This document shows, piece by piece, positions 10,936 through 22,243 of a stretch of DNA of 64,000 nt (position 1 is its first letter; each line of letters starts with the position of its first letter). Below the pieces are notes generated by a model. It had not been told where the DNA came from. It did not search any database and was given only the letters and a program-made list of their open reading frames with translations. This stretch comes from Basidiobolus meristosporus CBS 931.73 (taxonomy: Eukaryota > Basidiobolomycota > Basidiobolomycetes > Basidiobolales > Basidiobolaceae): the NCBI GenBank assembly GCA_002104905.1, contig MCFE01000181.1, positions 1-64,000 of the forward strand. Direction: 5' to 3'. A program made the translations under genes and the position numbers.

Positions 10936-11635
10936 ATGAATCATTTAGGCATGTCTGAGCGTGACAATCCCTCTGAAAACACCATGCCAACACCCACGCA
11001 ATTCCTTCTGGAATGTGATGAATACAAGTTCGCACCTGGATTCAATGGAATATCGGAGTCTAATCCGTTTGAGCAGAGCTTTCAAAAGAATCCGTTTCCT
11101 CTGAACTCGAACAGTCTCCTGAAGAATACCAAGACTTTGGACCAGGAGTCAACTTCCATCAACCAGAGTAGTGGAGATAGGGGTAGCGTCGATGAGAACG
11201 AAGATCAAGAGAATACGAATCTACACAAGAGAAAAAATTCCAGTAACGAAAATGAGGACGAAGATGAGAAAAGAAAAAAGTTCCTAGAAAGAAACCGGAT
11301 GGCAGGTAAGGGAAACCATCTTGCATTAGATTGGAGTACGCAGATTCTGACCAATACACCTTGTAGCCTCGAAATGCCGACAAAAAAAGAAAATGTGGAT
11401 GAAAGAGCTTGAGATACGATCGGAAGAGGTGACCAATCGCAACAAGTCTCTACACATGCTGGTGGGTCAGCTCAAGGAGGAGGTGATGCAACTGAAGGGC
11501 CAATTGCTAGCCCATAGAAACTGTAATTGCAATGTTATCCAGCAGTATGTACAAACATCTGGTCATTTCGCATTAAACCCAACTGGTGCTCGTAATCCAT
11601 CCATGATGGGACTACCGTACTATCTCGGCAAATGA
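10936..11635 (+). CDS. Atf1/CREB-type bZIP transcription factor
   Basis: Exons 10936-11305 and 11367-11635, with a 61-nt intron that splits an Ala codon in the basic region, encode 212 residues. The joined basic region reads ERNRMAASKCRQKKK (about residues 117-131), the signature of the ATF/CREB class. It is followed by a zipper with Leu heptads and then HRNCNCNVIQQY, a Cys-containing tail also seen behind the zipper of Schizosaccharomyces Atf1 and animal ATF2. The N-terminal half is acidic and Ser/Asn rich, as expected for an activation region. No Sty1/Spc1 MAP-kinase docking domain was recognised, and the protein is short for Atf1. Stress-response regulation is inferred from family only. 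Confidence 0.9.
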
Positions 11636-12590
11636 ATTGATTCCACCTCCGTTATGTGATAACGATCTTGGCTCATCTCCCACTTTTTGTACTTGCTGAG
11701 TAGGAATGATTATCAATGAGTAGGATGTCTACCAATCTACAGCACAAAATTATTTTACGCCGTTTATTTAATATAGTAAAGACTCGATTTTGCTTTTATA
11801 TTGCTCGCATGAAAACCCCAGAATATCCCAAAACTACAGCAGCCACAGGCTCTTGGCTTGAACGGATATGTAGGGGATCTAGATGGTGGAAAGCCGGGCG
11901 CTAATCATGGCTGTCCCGGGCAGCCCAGGTGCACGCATCAATACTGCTAGGTATAGCCAACGTAATTTGCTTCTGGGCCATCACTTGGCTTCCAGCCATC
12001 GTGCAAGCACTAATACACCTAAAGGGCCTCAGATCAAACACTGATTTCTACAATGAAGACATCCCAAATATATCTCCATCTAGCAGCATCGATCCAGAAC
12101 TGGTGACGCCTATTCCATTACATATGAATTCCATGGTAATAGAAAGGATTTCCAAAATCGGAAAGGTCGGTAAGTCCATGTCATAGATAATCCGAGATTC
12201 GTGGAATACTTATCGGCCATTTCTGGAAATGCAATGATCGATTTCATTCATTTGAAGCCCCCTTTTTGTAACCTACCGATGTAAAAAACGAGTCATGTAG
12301 AGGCTAATATTGACTCAATTAACTGGGCTTTGCTGACGAAGGATTAGAAGGTATAGAAAATATTTATAGAGAAGTCAAACGGGAAACCACACGAATCGAA
12401 AATAGGATGAGGTTGTATACTAGGCGAAATTGTGTTCATTAATCGTCAATTCTACATCAAAAACCAACGTAAAGAACGCAAGGCGGATATAATATTGTAT
12501 TCTGTAGGCTTGGTATTCATGAACGCCAAGGCGTATTCAGCGCGAATGGCTATATATCACAGTGTTTGAAGCATTTGCCCACTGCTTCAT
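11636..12590. other. Intergenic between convergent genes
   Basis: The bZIP gene ends on the left and the SH3 membrane protein gene ends on the right. Short frames at 11716-11904 and 11929-12186 (+) show no domain, so I regard them as chance. Confidence 0.5.
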
Positions 12591-13879
12591 TCAAGATAGC
12601 GATTTTGGTCGATTGGAGGTTCGTTTAGAAGATGTTCTTCGAGGAATCCCGCCAGTTTGGGGTGTGGCACCTGTGTATTCCACATTGTCAACCTGCTTGA
12701 CTGTCACACACGCCATAGGAAACGCCCCTTCGCCACCTCGAGAGAGATTTCTACCAACAGCCCATCCATCATCGAATGTCCAGACAATGACAATCACATC
12801 ATCAACCTCCAGTGCCAGCTCATCAGGCAAGGCAGGTCGGTAAGGAAATTCGCATACGTACTCGCACACTGATGGGATTGTAATGTTTAAGCGGGCCGTT
12901 GAATCTGCTGTATTTGGTATCGAGACCTGCATGTTTTGGGAAGTGGTCTTGTTGGAATTTCCATAACTTAATCTTCGTCTTTTAAAGAAGAAAATGAGTC
13001 CAATAATTAGCCCAATTCCCCCCAAGCAACTAAATACGATAGAGCACACCAGTGCAGCCGTGGAAATACCAGGCTTGGTTCTCCAACTGGAACTTCCGGG
13101 ACATGCCAAAGCGCTTTCAGATTGACAGCATTTTGCATTTGAAAAACTGCAAAATGTGCATAAGGATGCGGATTGGAGGGGTAGAATGAATCCTGGAAGG
13201 AACAAAAAGCCAACATTAACCTTTGCACTGGTGTATTGATCTGTAGCAGGAGTGACATACCACATGTGTTATCTTGATCTACCGGGCCCGATATGCAGTT
13301 GCTTTCAGCGCCTGTAAATGGAAAACTATCACACCACGTCTGTAAATTTTGCAACTTGATATTCATTTCCTGAGGTGTAGCTGGGCAGATAGTCTGATTC
13401 TTAATTACAGTAGACCATCCATCAATATAAGACAAACAGGTTGACTGACAAAGTGGAGGAATTGGATTGGCGGCGTTACAGACGTCCGTGTAGTTGTTGT
13501 TCAAGAGGGCACGACAGGTGAAACTAACTCTATAAGGAGGTTCGTATACACCATCCCACCCTATTCCGGCGGAGCAGTTGAAAGCAGCGTTAATTTGAGT
13601 AATGTCGGTAGGAGAACCGAAGTAATATCCCAAAGCGCGGTCGAAAGCCTGAATATCGGTAACTGGACTGTTACTAACCAAGGCTTTACTAGAAATATAA
13701 TACCTTCCATAGCTGCCGCCACAAAAAACCGATTGGTTTAGACTGAGGCAACTTGGTTGCTCAGGTGGCAAAGTGAGAGGTGGTGGTACTTGAATTTTCT
13801 CTGCTCCCTTGACCAACAATGACCGGCATAACAAGAGAAACGATGGAAAAATTATGTGCCTGAGTGGTTTTTTCAACAT
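12591..13879 (-). CDS. Single-pass membrane protein with Cys-rich ectodomain and cytoplasmic SH3 domain
   Basis: Exons 13879-13261 and 13192-12591 with a 68-nt intron (13260-13193), about 406 residues. It starts with a signal peptide (MLKKPLRHIIFPSFLLLC). A Cys-rich luminal or extracellular part of about 230 residues follows, with many NxT/NxS sites. A transmembrane helix (LVCSIVFSCLGGIGLIIGLIF) is followed by a KRRR stop-transfer, and an SH3 domain lies near the C-terminus (about 325-385; ALPDELALEVDD, WTFDDGWAVGRN, FPMACV). This layout resembles fungal Fus1/Sho1-like surface sensors in general, but I could not match a named protein. The alternative ATG at 13954 would put extra residues before the signal peptide. 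Confidence 0.8.
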
Positions 13880-15452
13880 GTTTGAAAGGACGCCGATATA
13901 CTTCAAGGAGCAGAAGTGAAATAGTGAGGGCAATAAGTGTACTCTAAGTAGCACCCGAAGAGAAACACCGCGCTCACGGGTTAGCTATGCAGCTAGATGA
14001 TTTCAAGTGTACTAGAATTAGTCAGCTGATAGAAGGAAAGGCTCTGCCTTCTGTAAGAGTCACTATAATTCCATTCAACAACAGCGGGGGTAATTCTTTG
14101 TTCGTTCGTCTATTGTACGAAGAATAGAGAAATGCTGATTCAGAAGAGACTTTCGGCTAGTTAACCAGTTTCTATATCGAAGAGCGCTGTATTTATTCTA
14201 GACAAAAGGTGAGGAAAACGTTTTATGGGATATATTCGTAGAGTGGTGAACTGGCACCTGATGAGTGTTGAGGCTCACTCTTCGTGGGGAACAAAAAACA
14301 ATCCTAATGGGGGTAAGAGGGCAAGTTCTATAACTGTCCAATTAGGAAAAAATGGGGACAAAATAGATAATATGGAAGCCAATAATCACCTCAATTTATC
14401 AAAAGTAGTTATGATGAACATAGGATTGGCTGAATGGACAATGAATAGGAAGTTTTCATATACATGGTTCAAAATATAGACTGGTAATTTCAAAAATGAC
14501 TGGCAATCCCCAGCATTTGCTCATCATTAGCTCCTGCCCTCACAATACTATTTTTAAGGACATCGCCATTGTGGGATGATCAATGTATGCTATTTATCCC
14601 CGTGATAATCGCCATGCTTGAAGCACCAGTGACCGGCCCTGGGGTTGGTGATGGCCTCTACGTGTAACTAGTTATCCGCATGGTCCCCAAACCACCAAAC
14701 AGGTAATGTATGCACAAAATGCCAATATCCGTCTGCCATGCTCACTTTGGAGGTGCAGATTACAAGTTTGATTTTGTGTATGAAACTCACCTGTCTTTCG
14801 AGCATATTGACAGTTGATGGAGTCAGACCGAGTTGATGCACTAGCTCAGTCGTGAATGGCTTGTCATACTCGAGTGCTTATTAGTGCTAGCACTTGAGGC
14901 ACAATTGTGGCACTAACAATATTTGAGCTGATCCCTCCAACTGGATTATGGGGGATCAGCTCGCTAAGCTGTTGAATCAGGGTTGATTCGGAGTGAGTTG
15001 GTCTAAAGGGCATTCAACAGGATGGAAACCGATAGGCATTCTGGTGGTTGGCTATTTGCCGTGATATGATTAGATGCCTCATTCTTGAGTAAGTTGCATG
15101 CTGATGGGTACTCTGTATTGATGCAGGATAAGATGGTGATTCTAGGTATTTATTGGGAAACTGCATCTTGCCCGTGGATTCCCTCTCATTTTCATCATCT
15201 CACCTGTCTGGACTCTTCAAGTATCGGTGTAAATGCATTAATTTGAATGCTGTATCTAGATGCTTGGAATGATCACGCAAGTTCACCTATTAAATAGCCA
15301 TATCGGTATTAAAAATCTCACTAAATACGAATTTAATCCAAATATTTGAATGTTTATGTTATTTTCACCAAAACCAAAACCAATTCCAATGAATTGGTAG
15401 CTTGATAATGGAATTTGTTTAAAATTAACGTAAGTCCTTCCTTAGAACTGAG
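13880..15452. other. Intergenic between divergent genes
   Basis: About 1.6 kb between the SH3 protein gene (minus) and the WDR91 gene (plus). It presumably holds both promoters. Frame 14225-14479 (+) has no domain. Nothing else was recognised. Confidence 0.5.
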
Positions 15453-18345
15453 ATGAATTGCATTCAGCAAGCTGATGAATTGGTGAAGGAGTATTTGCTG
15501 GTAATGTAGAGGCTACATAGTGCAAGGAGGATGGTGATTGAATGACGGCGGAATACTCTTACTAATACTCTGCATTGCAGTTTAGAGGCTTCTTGAATAC
15601 TTATCGCACTTTCGAGGCTGACCTGAAAGCGGATAAAGACAAAGGCTTCCAGGTACTGGAAAGTTTCATCTTATCTGACCCAAGCCCAGTCCCCTCCATA
15701 TATCTTGCTACATTTCTGTTTATCCTCGGATGAACTTTCCTAACCAATATCACATGCATTCAGGTGGAAAAGCTGATAGATGAACTATTTGGTTACGTTC
15801 AATCCGGAGAGCTCACCAGTTTGCTGGAGTTCTGGCGATACTTGAATTTTCGTTTCTTCACTCGCTTAGATACGAGATTTTATAAAAATGTGAAGAAGTA
15901 TGAAGCCTGTTTACTCAAGTATTACCTCATATACGGTATGTGATAGTGTGATATTTCCGGCGCATCCTGTTAATAAGTTGGGCTACTTCAGCAACCCAGC
16001 AACAGAGAAAGGACAAAATCCTGGAATTCTTTGAAGTCTTCGGAAGTGAATTAGTCGGAAATCCTGACTGGGATCGATGGTTTTGTATGTTCGAAGAATA
16101 CTCTTGATTGGTTTTAAGCACTTCTAACCATATATAACCAGCGCTTCCGTTTGTCAAGAAGCCGGAGTCTGATCCCTTCTTTCAAGTTTATTTTGTGAAG
16201 TCGTGGCTGGAGACATTCACTGTGTCACTAAGCAACTTTTTGAATACAATCTTCCAGAGCATGCGTATCCTTTTAAGCCACCGAATGCTGTAGTTCTTCA
16301 TTCAGTATCTTACACCCCTTGACTCTTGCATAGCATTACCCGGGATACTGTGTTTTAATATTGATCGGTTGAAGCGCAAGGCATTGCAATGCGAAATAGA
16401 GGCCTTGCAAAATGTAATCGAACATTTAAAGCAAGATGTGGAGACTGGCGATTCTGAAATCACCGCATTACGTCAGAAGGTAGTATAGGGCCGTTGACTT
16501 GATCGCAGAGGCCGTTACTCATCGATATACTTCCAAAGGTTGCCCAGACCCGCAGCATTACGCCCGAAATGCCTCGAGTAAGGAGTCGAGCAGCGTCAAC
16601 ATCCTCTGATCGTTCGTTTGGCAGAGCAGGGGCGAAGGAGAGGTGAGTTTCTAATGCAGCAGTAAAGCAATGGAAGAATGATATTTACTCTTTCTAGATC
16701 GGTCAGCGATACTATTCGTGTCCCGCAAGTGATTAGCGCCCCAGGGGATTTGCTAAGACGTTTTTCGATTAGAGGCTTTAGATCTACTAAAGATGAGTCT
16801 CAACCTACTTCTCCAATATCAACTCCACCCAGCAAGAAGGGATCCGAGGCTATTCAGGAGGAATTCCCCGAAACAATAATGCTTACTAATGAGGTATTTG
16901 AGGTTCCTCCCAGTCGTACGGCGTGTAGTAACAGCAATACTTTAGGATGCTTTTTTGGAGCACACTTCCGCAGTGACACTTGCGAAGTTCTCGTACGATG
17001 GCTCACTAGTGTGCAGTTGCGACTCTGACAATATAGTCAGGTAAGAGTATACTGCTAGATTATTCCATTGAAAAGGAAATTAAGTCATATGTACAGAGTT
17101 TGGAGCCACAACCCCCAGTCAAACTACGCGGCCTCAAAGATGATTTTTACTACTAATATTTCAGCTATTGAATGGGAAGCCAAATCTGAGCGAATGGTAC
17201 ACTACACCAGTCTTTAGATATTGTTAGAAAGTATGCTTAGGCGTTTATCTAGCTATTCTTAGGCAACGAAGACGGGCAAATCCGCGCATACAGCACCGAA
17301 ACTAAGAACTTCGTTCATGACTTTGTCATAGAAGGGAATGCGCCAAGGTTATTTCGCAGCTTTTCGGCGTTCGACGACTCTCAATTTACCATTTTATATC
17401 TAGAGTAAACCAGCTAGCATACAGTCCAAGCGAGTCCTTGCTACTCAGCTGCACTACTCGAAAATCAGCAAGTGAAAGCAGTGTAAACGATATCATCTTA
17501 TGGAATACCAAATCACTCCAGAAGGAGGTGTGCTATATTTTACGTGTGTTGCATGAAACCTCACTCACCACCTCTCGTCGTTCAGAGAATCTTTGACATC
17601 AACACCTCATCTGGCTCCATCAACACAGCCTGCTTCAATCATAATGGACGCTTAGTGCTAACAGGGGATTCCCGCGGAACCATTCGAGTGCTTGGTAGGC
17701 CCTACTGGTATTAGTTTGTGGCTGCACATATGTATTTATGTTTATGCTTTACAGACAGTCGAACCTTAACTTCGGCTCTAGAGTGGAAAACTGGAGAGAA
17801 CTCCATATTCTCGGCACAATTCGGGTTTGATGAGAATACTGTGTATACGGTAGACTCCAATGGAAAGGTCAATATTCAATTAGCGGTTATGTTTCTTGAA
17901 CATTGGTTGACAGTTTCACTCCCTTTGTAAATCCAGTTGGCACAATGGTCTATTCATAAGCCTGGGTCACGTTTGTCGGAGAATGATCTACATGGATTCC
18001 CAACACTTTCCGATTCAACCTTTACTTTGGACTATTCCGCAGGAGAGCTCTCCTTGGGTGCTATACAGCCACGCCAGGTGGCTTTCAACTCTGAAGGAGA
18101 CTATTTATTGTTTGCGGCCTCTAACAGAGGTGTGATCCATCAGGTAAGTAGTATAGACATGTACCTCAAGACTCTTTGTAACCGTGCTCATTTTAACTTT
18201 GTAGACACTGGATGGTCAACGCTGTATAGCGTTAGGGACCCACTCTAAAGATGTCGATTGTGTCGACTGGTCTCCCCTTGGGAATATGTGCTTGACCGGC
18301 TCTTCCGATGGTACGATTAGAATCAGCAGCTTGAGCAACGTATAA
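15453..18345 (+). CDS. WDR91 homologue (Rab7 effector, endosomal PI3P control)
   Basis: Sixteen exons join in frame to 645 residues: 15453-15500, 15581-15652, 15764-15935, 15992-16084, 16142-16264, 16334-16479, 16539-16642, 16698-16893, 16946-17040, 17097-17196, 17253-17347, 17404-17527, 17586-17694, 17755-17867, 17937-18143, 18205-18345. The N-terminal 170 residues match the diagnostic WDR91 helical module: YLLFRGFLNTYRTFEADLKA, then a K-D-K-G-F motif, DWDRWFSLPFV, and FLNTIFQSMPLPGILCFN. A coiled coil and Ser-rich linker follow, then seven probable WD40 blades (for example VTLAKFSYDGSLVCSCDSDN, ENTVYTVDSNGK, SSDGTIRISSL). In animals WDR91 binds active Rab7 and restrains the Beclin-1 PI3-kinase complex during early-to-late endosome conversion. 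Human WDR91 is about 100 residues longer, mostly in the linker. Confidence 0.9.
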
Positions 18346-18984
18346 TCTGCATATGTCCACTACATTGGTGAAGTCCATCATTTTTTGATTTCATGTACAC
18401 AATTTAGTATTTTTATGATTGTCTTCATTTATGTCATTTATCTCTCAAGTATATGTTCTAATGATATACGTCCCAATACAGAAACCTATGTCATTTAATT
18501 AAACCCCATTTTGTTCCTAGACGTGGAGATGCTTTCCACCTTGAGAGACGTCATATGAATGACCCAATTCTTAGCGAACAATTCATGGTGCACTAAAACG
18601 CAGTTTCGGGTTGTAAGAATTAATATTTCCTATTTGTGGCTGCACCGGAGTGGATGTTTAGGTCCTCCATGCAAGAAATGTTTCTCCAAGCTTCCATAAC
18701 ATGCTTCTAGGGAAATATTGGTTTGGTGGAATCGAAAATGAATTTGATGCGCTCAGCCTAGCATTCAGCCCTCCCAAGATTCCCGAGGAAAGACCACCAG
18801 TGTCAGTGGGAATGTGTGAATTCTTTTTGGACCAAATTTCGGTTTTGGAGGCTGTCAATCCATCGTAGTACTATGTGTGACTTGCGAATTGCTCATTCTT
18901 TACTATCCAGCAATGTGCGTGACTTGTAACACAAAAACACAGAAAACCTAACTTCTTCATTCAACCGTAATATCAGACTCTTCA
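18346..18984. other. Intergenic, 3' of the WDR91 gene
   Basis: AT-rich at first (likely 3' UTR), with no gene recognised. The retroelement cluster begins near 18985. Confidence 0.5.
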
Positions 18985-19260
18985 GAATCTTCAGAGATAC
19001 TGGAAGTGACTGGGAAAGTTTTGGGGATCTTGGAAGGGATTGTGAGAGCAAGTAGATTACATGATTTTCACCTAGTGATTCACTCAATGTAACAGTGGTA
19101 TTCATACTTTTACATGATCTTGGAAGAACAAACACATAGAATATGTTTAGGAAGGTCCTATGAATATGTTTGCAAATTCTGAGGAACTTTGGATAACTTT
19201 GAGATTTTTTCAGGTTCTGAGTGCCTGATACTTGAGTGAGATATTCCATGCAATAGTGAG
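18985..19260 (-). repeat. Degenerate family B LTR
   Basis: Clearly alignable to the family B LTR (GGAAGTGA.., TTTTCACCTAGTGATT, TTACATGATCTTGG, GGAAGGTCC) but with many changes, and it lacks a clean TTACAACA end. It is an old solo or truncated LTR. The 161-codon minus-strand frame across it is not a gene. Sequence from 19261 to 19508 is unassigned retroelement-like DNA. Confidence 0.6.
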
Positions 19261-19508
19261 GCAAGTTAAGTTGCAAGTACTGCCATATCCCTATCTCATC
19301 AAGAATATTACCTTCAATTCTGTCATGGATGTGATGAATTGGCAAATGGAGGACAGCCAGGAGGAGTTGGACATGCAACTAATTTTCATTAGGATAACAT
19401 TACCAAAGTATTCCAGGTATCTCCTGGGTACAAGCAAATTTCTACACCTTTCAGTACAGAATTCAAACAAACAAGAACCAGAGGGCACCTATAAGGGGGA
19501 CTAGAATC

Positions 19509-19856
19509 TGTCGCAATATACCAAGGAGCATTGAAAGTGATGTGGAGGACTAGAGTATTTACATATTACTCACTTGTAGATTTATTGATCAAAAGTATTG
19601 TACTTTGTGTTTGATAGAGTAGAGCAAACAAATATGTAGAGCTTGCTAAGGAAGGTCCTAAGAAAATGTGTGCAAAGTTTGGGGGCTTTTGGACAGTTCT
19701 GAGAAAGATCATAGTTGGGGTACCTGATAACTTGGTGAAAATATTCCAAGTAAATCCCAACAAGGAATTTGGTCAGTATTTCCTAGGATTTGAAGGTAAT
19801 GATCTAAGTGACCAAGTTAGGTGAATATTTAGGTGGAATTACAAATTCTTACAACA
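19509..19856 (-). repeat. Mosaic LTR: family A front, family B tail
   Basis: A 348-bp LTR from TGTCGCAATATA to TTACAACA. On the plus strand the first ~200 bp match family A (TTGATCAAAAGTATTGTA) and the last ~120 bp match family B (AACAAGGAATTTGGTCAGTA, TAGGATTTGAAGG). This indicates recombination or template switching between subfamilies. It abuts a gag remnant. Confidence 0.75.
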
Positions 19857-20298
19857 GATGCAAGGCCCTGAAACTTATCTATCAGGCTATTCAGGATGGT
19901 AACTATCACATCCTCATCAGTAGTTGGTAAGCCCATAGATTCCATCTCATCCACCAGCAGGGTAATTCTGTTGATTAGATTTTTCATTTCTTCTCCTGGC
20001 TGCATCTTTGTAATAAGGAATTTTTGTCTTGGATACATTTTCTTAGCAGCTGAACATGACTGGTGGGTGTCTTCCAATGCCTTTCAGGCATTCTTTGCCG
20101 TTTTTGCTCTTGAGCATTGAATTAGGAATTTGTCTTTAACTGCATTTGCCTCAATGTCAAAGGCACTTTGTTCTTTCTTCTGGTACTATAAGGCTTCCTC
20201 TCCCACATTTTCAGGGGGGCATTCTTCTCCCATGACAATATCATTAAGGCCTCTTTCTTGTAGCAGCATCTTCTTCACCTTCCACACATGGTAGTTAG
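19857..20298 (-). pseudogene. Copia-type gag remnant
   Basis: Translating the minus strand gives a recognisable UBN2-type copia Gag. It opens with NYHVWKVKKMLLQERGL, continues through GEEMKNLINRITLLVDEMES and ends with DEDVIVTILNSLIDKFQGL. Two in-frame stops (in the stretches after EEAL and after TAKNA) break it. No zinc knuckle, protease or pol follows before the LTR at 19856, and no primer-binding site separates it from the LTR at 20299. It is therefore an internally deleted, inactive copy. Confidence 0.8.
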
Positions 20299-20983
20299 TG
20301 TTGTAAGTGTTGTAAGAGTCTTGGAGATATTGGAAGTGATTAGGAGAACAAGTAGATTATGTGGTTTTCACTTAATGATTTATTGAATGTAAAAGTAGTA
20401 TTTATACTTTTACCTGGTCTTGGCATTACAAACATGTAGAATAGGTTAAGGAAGGTTCCAAGAACATGTATGCAAAGCTTGGGGCTGTTTGGACAACTTT
20501 GAGAATTTTCATGTTCTGGGTACCTGGTATTTTGGTGAAAATATTCTAAGTAAATCCCAACAAGGAATTTGGTCAGTATTCTCTAGGATTTAAGGGTAAT
20601 GATCCAAGTGACTAAGTTAGGTGAATATTTAAGTGGAAATACGAATTTTTACAACAGTAAGAGCCTTGGAGATATTGGAAGTGATTGGGAGAACAAGTAG
20701 AATATGTGGTTTTCACTTAATGATTTATTGAATGTAACAGTAGTATTTTACTTTTACATAGTCTTGGCATTACAAACACATAAAATAGGTCAAGAAAGTT
20801 TGCAAAAACATGTGTGCAAAGTTTGGAGCTGTTTGGACAGCTTTGAGAATTCTCATGTTCTGGGTAAATATTCTAAGTAAGTCCCAACAAGGAATCTGGT
20901 CTGTATCCTCCAGGATTTGAAGGTACCAATCTAAGTGACTAAGTTAAGTGAATATTTAGGTGGAATTGCAACTTTTTACAACA
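20299..20983 (-). repeat. Family B LTR interrupted by a second LTR
   Basis: The host LTR begins TGTTGTAAG at 20299, is split by the LTR at 20308-20656, resumes GTAAGAGCCTTGG at 20657 and ends TTTTTACAACA at 20983. The host copy borders the gag remnant, so it may be that element's 5' LTR. Confidence 0.75.
20308..20656 (-). repeat. Complete solo LTR, family B, with GTAAG duplication
   Basis: A 349-bp LTR (TGTTGTAAGAGTC..TTTTTACAACA) flanked by GTAAG at 20303-20307 and 20657-20661. It integrated nine bases into an older LTR of the same family. The hairpin with TATAAATA in the loop is at about 20389-20413. Confidence 0.85.
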
Positions 20984-21595
20984 CCTATAACATGTGTGCA
21001 AAGCTTGGGGCTACTTGGACAGCTTATCTAATTTTCAAGTTCTGAGTACCTAATATATTGGTGGAAATATTCTAAGTCCAACAAGGAATTTGGTCAGTAC
21101 TCTATAAACTTTGTTGGTATTGATCTAAGTGACTAAGCTAGGTGAATATTGTTGTAATATCTTGAGGAGTATTGGAAGTATTGTGGAGAACTAGAGGATT
21201 CACATGTTATTTACTGTTGCAATATTCTGAGGAGTATTGGAAGTGATGTGGAGAACTAGAGGATTTACATGTTATTAACTTGTAATTCATTGTTCAAAAG
21301 TGTGGTATTTATACTTTTGATAAAGTAGAGCACACAAACATGTAGAGTTTGCTAAGGAAGGTCCCAAAAATATGTGTGCAAAGTTTGGGGGCTTTTGGAC
21401 AACTTTGAGAAAGATCATAATCTGGGTAACTGATAATATGGTGAAAATATTCTAAATGAATCCCAACAAGAAATTTGGTCAGGACAGAATGCTAACCAAA
21501 GAATAAGATCTATGTGACTAAGTTAGCATTAATATCTAGGTGACAACTTAATAATTACAACAAATATTTAGGTGGAATCACATATTTTTACAACA
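20984..21595 (-). repeat. Truncated family B LTR carrying a nested family A solo LTR
   Basis: A 5'-truncated B LTR (from about 20985) ends TTTTTACAACA at 21595. It is interrupted at 21150-21562 by a family A LTR with an AATAT duplication (21145-21149 and 21563-21567). Confidence 0.75.
21150..21562 (-). repeat. Nested family A solo LTR with duplicated first 65 bp
   Basis: The insert starts TGTTGTAATATC at 21150, runs about 65 bp, then restarts TGTTGCAATATT at 21215 and completes a 348-bp LTR to 21562. The AATAT duplication brackets the whole 413 bp, so the extra copy arrived with the insertion or arose from later slippage. Confidence 0.75.
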
Positions 21596-21599
21596 GCTA

Positions 21600-21896
21600 C
21601 CAGAATGGAGCTAAACCTTAACTTAGTCAAAACTCAATCAAATCATGAGAGGTGGGTGCCATCTGAAAGCCCAGGCTACCCTTACCAATCTACGGTTGGG
21701 AGTGTGATGTATATCTGGCTAGTAACGTATCTGGATATCTCATAATTAGTGGTGGTTTTCAACCAGTGTACTCAAAACTATGGATCTGATCATATTGCAG
21801 CAGTTTAGCAGATCATTAGATACTTAAAAGCAACTGCTAATATCTGCTTAAAGTGCACCTATAGAGATACAGAATAGGATCCTTTGGGATACACTT
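21600..21896 (+). pseudogene. Copia-type pol remnant (RNase H region)
   Basis: Plus-strand frames, joined across at least one frameshift and several stops, contain YQSTVGSVMYIWLVTYLDIS and then IIRYLKATANICLKCTYRDT. These match the conserved copia stretches of the form YRSAVGSLMYL..RPDI and RILRYLKGT. It lies directly upstream of an LTR in the matching orientation (21897-22243), as the 3' end of a copia element should. It is inactive. Confidence 0.75.
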
Positions 21897-22243
21897 GTTG
21901 CAAAGTCTGTAGTAACACCTCAATATTCACTTAACTTAGTCACCTTAACCATTGCCCATAGATTCTAGGGAGCTCTAGCCAAGTTTCTTGTTGAGATTTA
22001 CTTAGAGTATTTGCACCATAATATCAGGTACTCAGAACATCAAATATTGATAAGTTGTCCAATCAACCCCAAACATTTTACACATGCCTTTAAGACCTTA
22101 TAAAGCATATTCTAGGTGGTTGTTTTGCCAAGAAAATGAAAAAGCACAAATACTACTTTAAAATCAATATATCATAAAGTGAAAACCATATAATCAACTT
22201 GGTCTCCCAGTCACTCCCAAAATCTCCAAGACTCTTACAGCAG
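21897..22243 (+). repeat. Family B LTR in plus coding orientation
   Basis: A diverged reverse-complement copy of family B, starting TGTTGCAAAG and ending CTTACAGCA. With the pol remnant to its left it forms the 3' end of a plus-oriented copia element. Confidence 0.7.

Noticed and set aside
16678-17028. 116-codon frame ending inside the WDR91 locus
   Set aside because: Its end reads through the 52-nt intron 16894-16945 in the wrong frame. The spliced frame restores the WD40 blade VTLAKFSYDGSL.
18893-19378. 161-codon minus-strand open frame
   Set aside because: It lies across a degenerate family B LTR. Its translation repeats LTR-derived segments seen in other copies (for example at 4435-4662), so it is a chance frame in a repeat.
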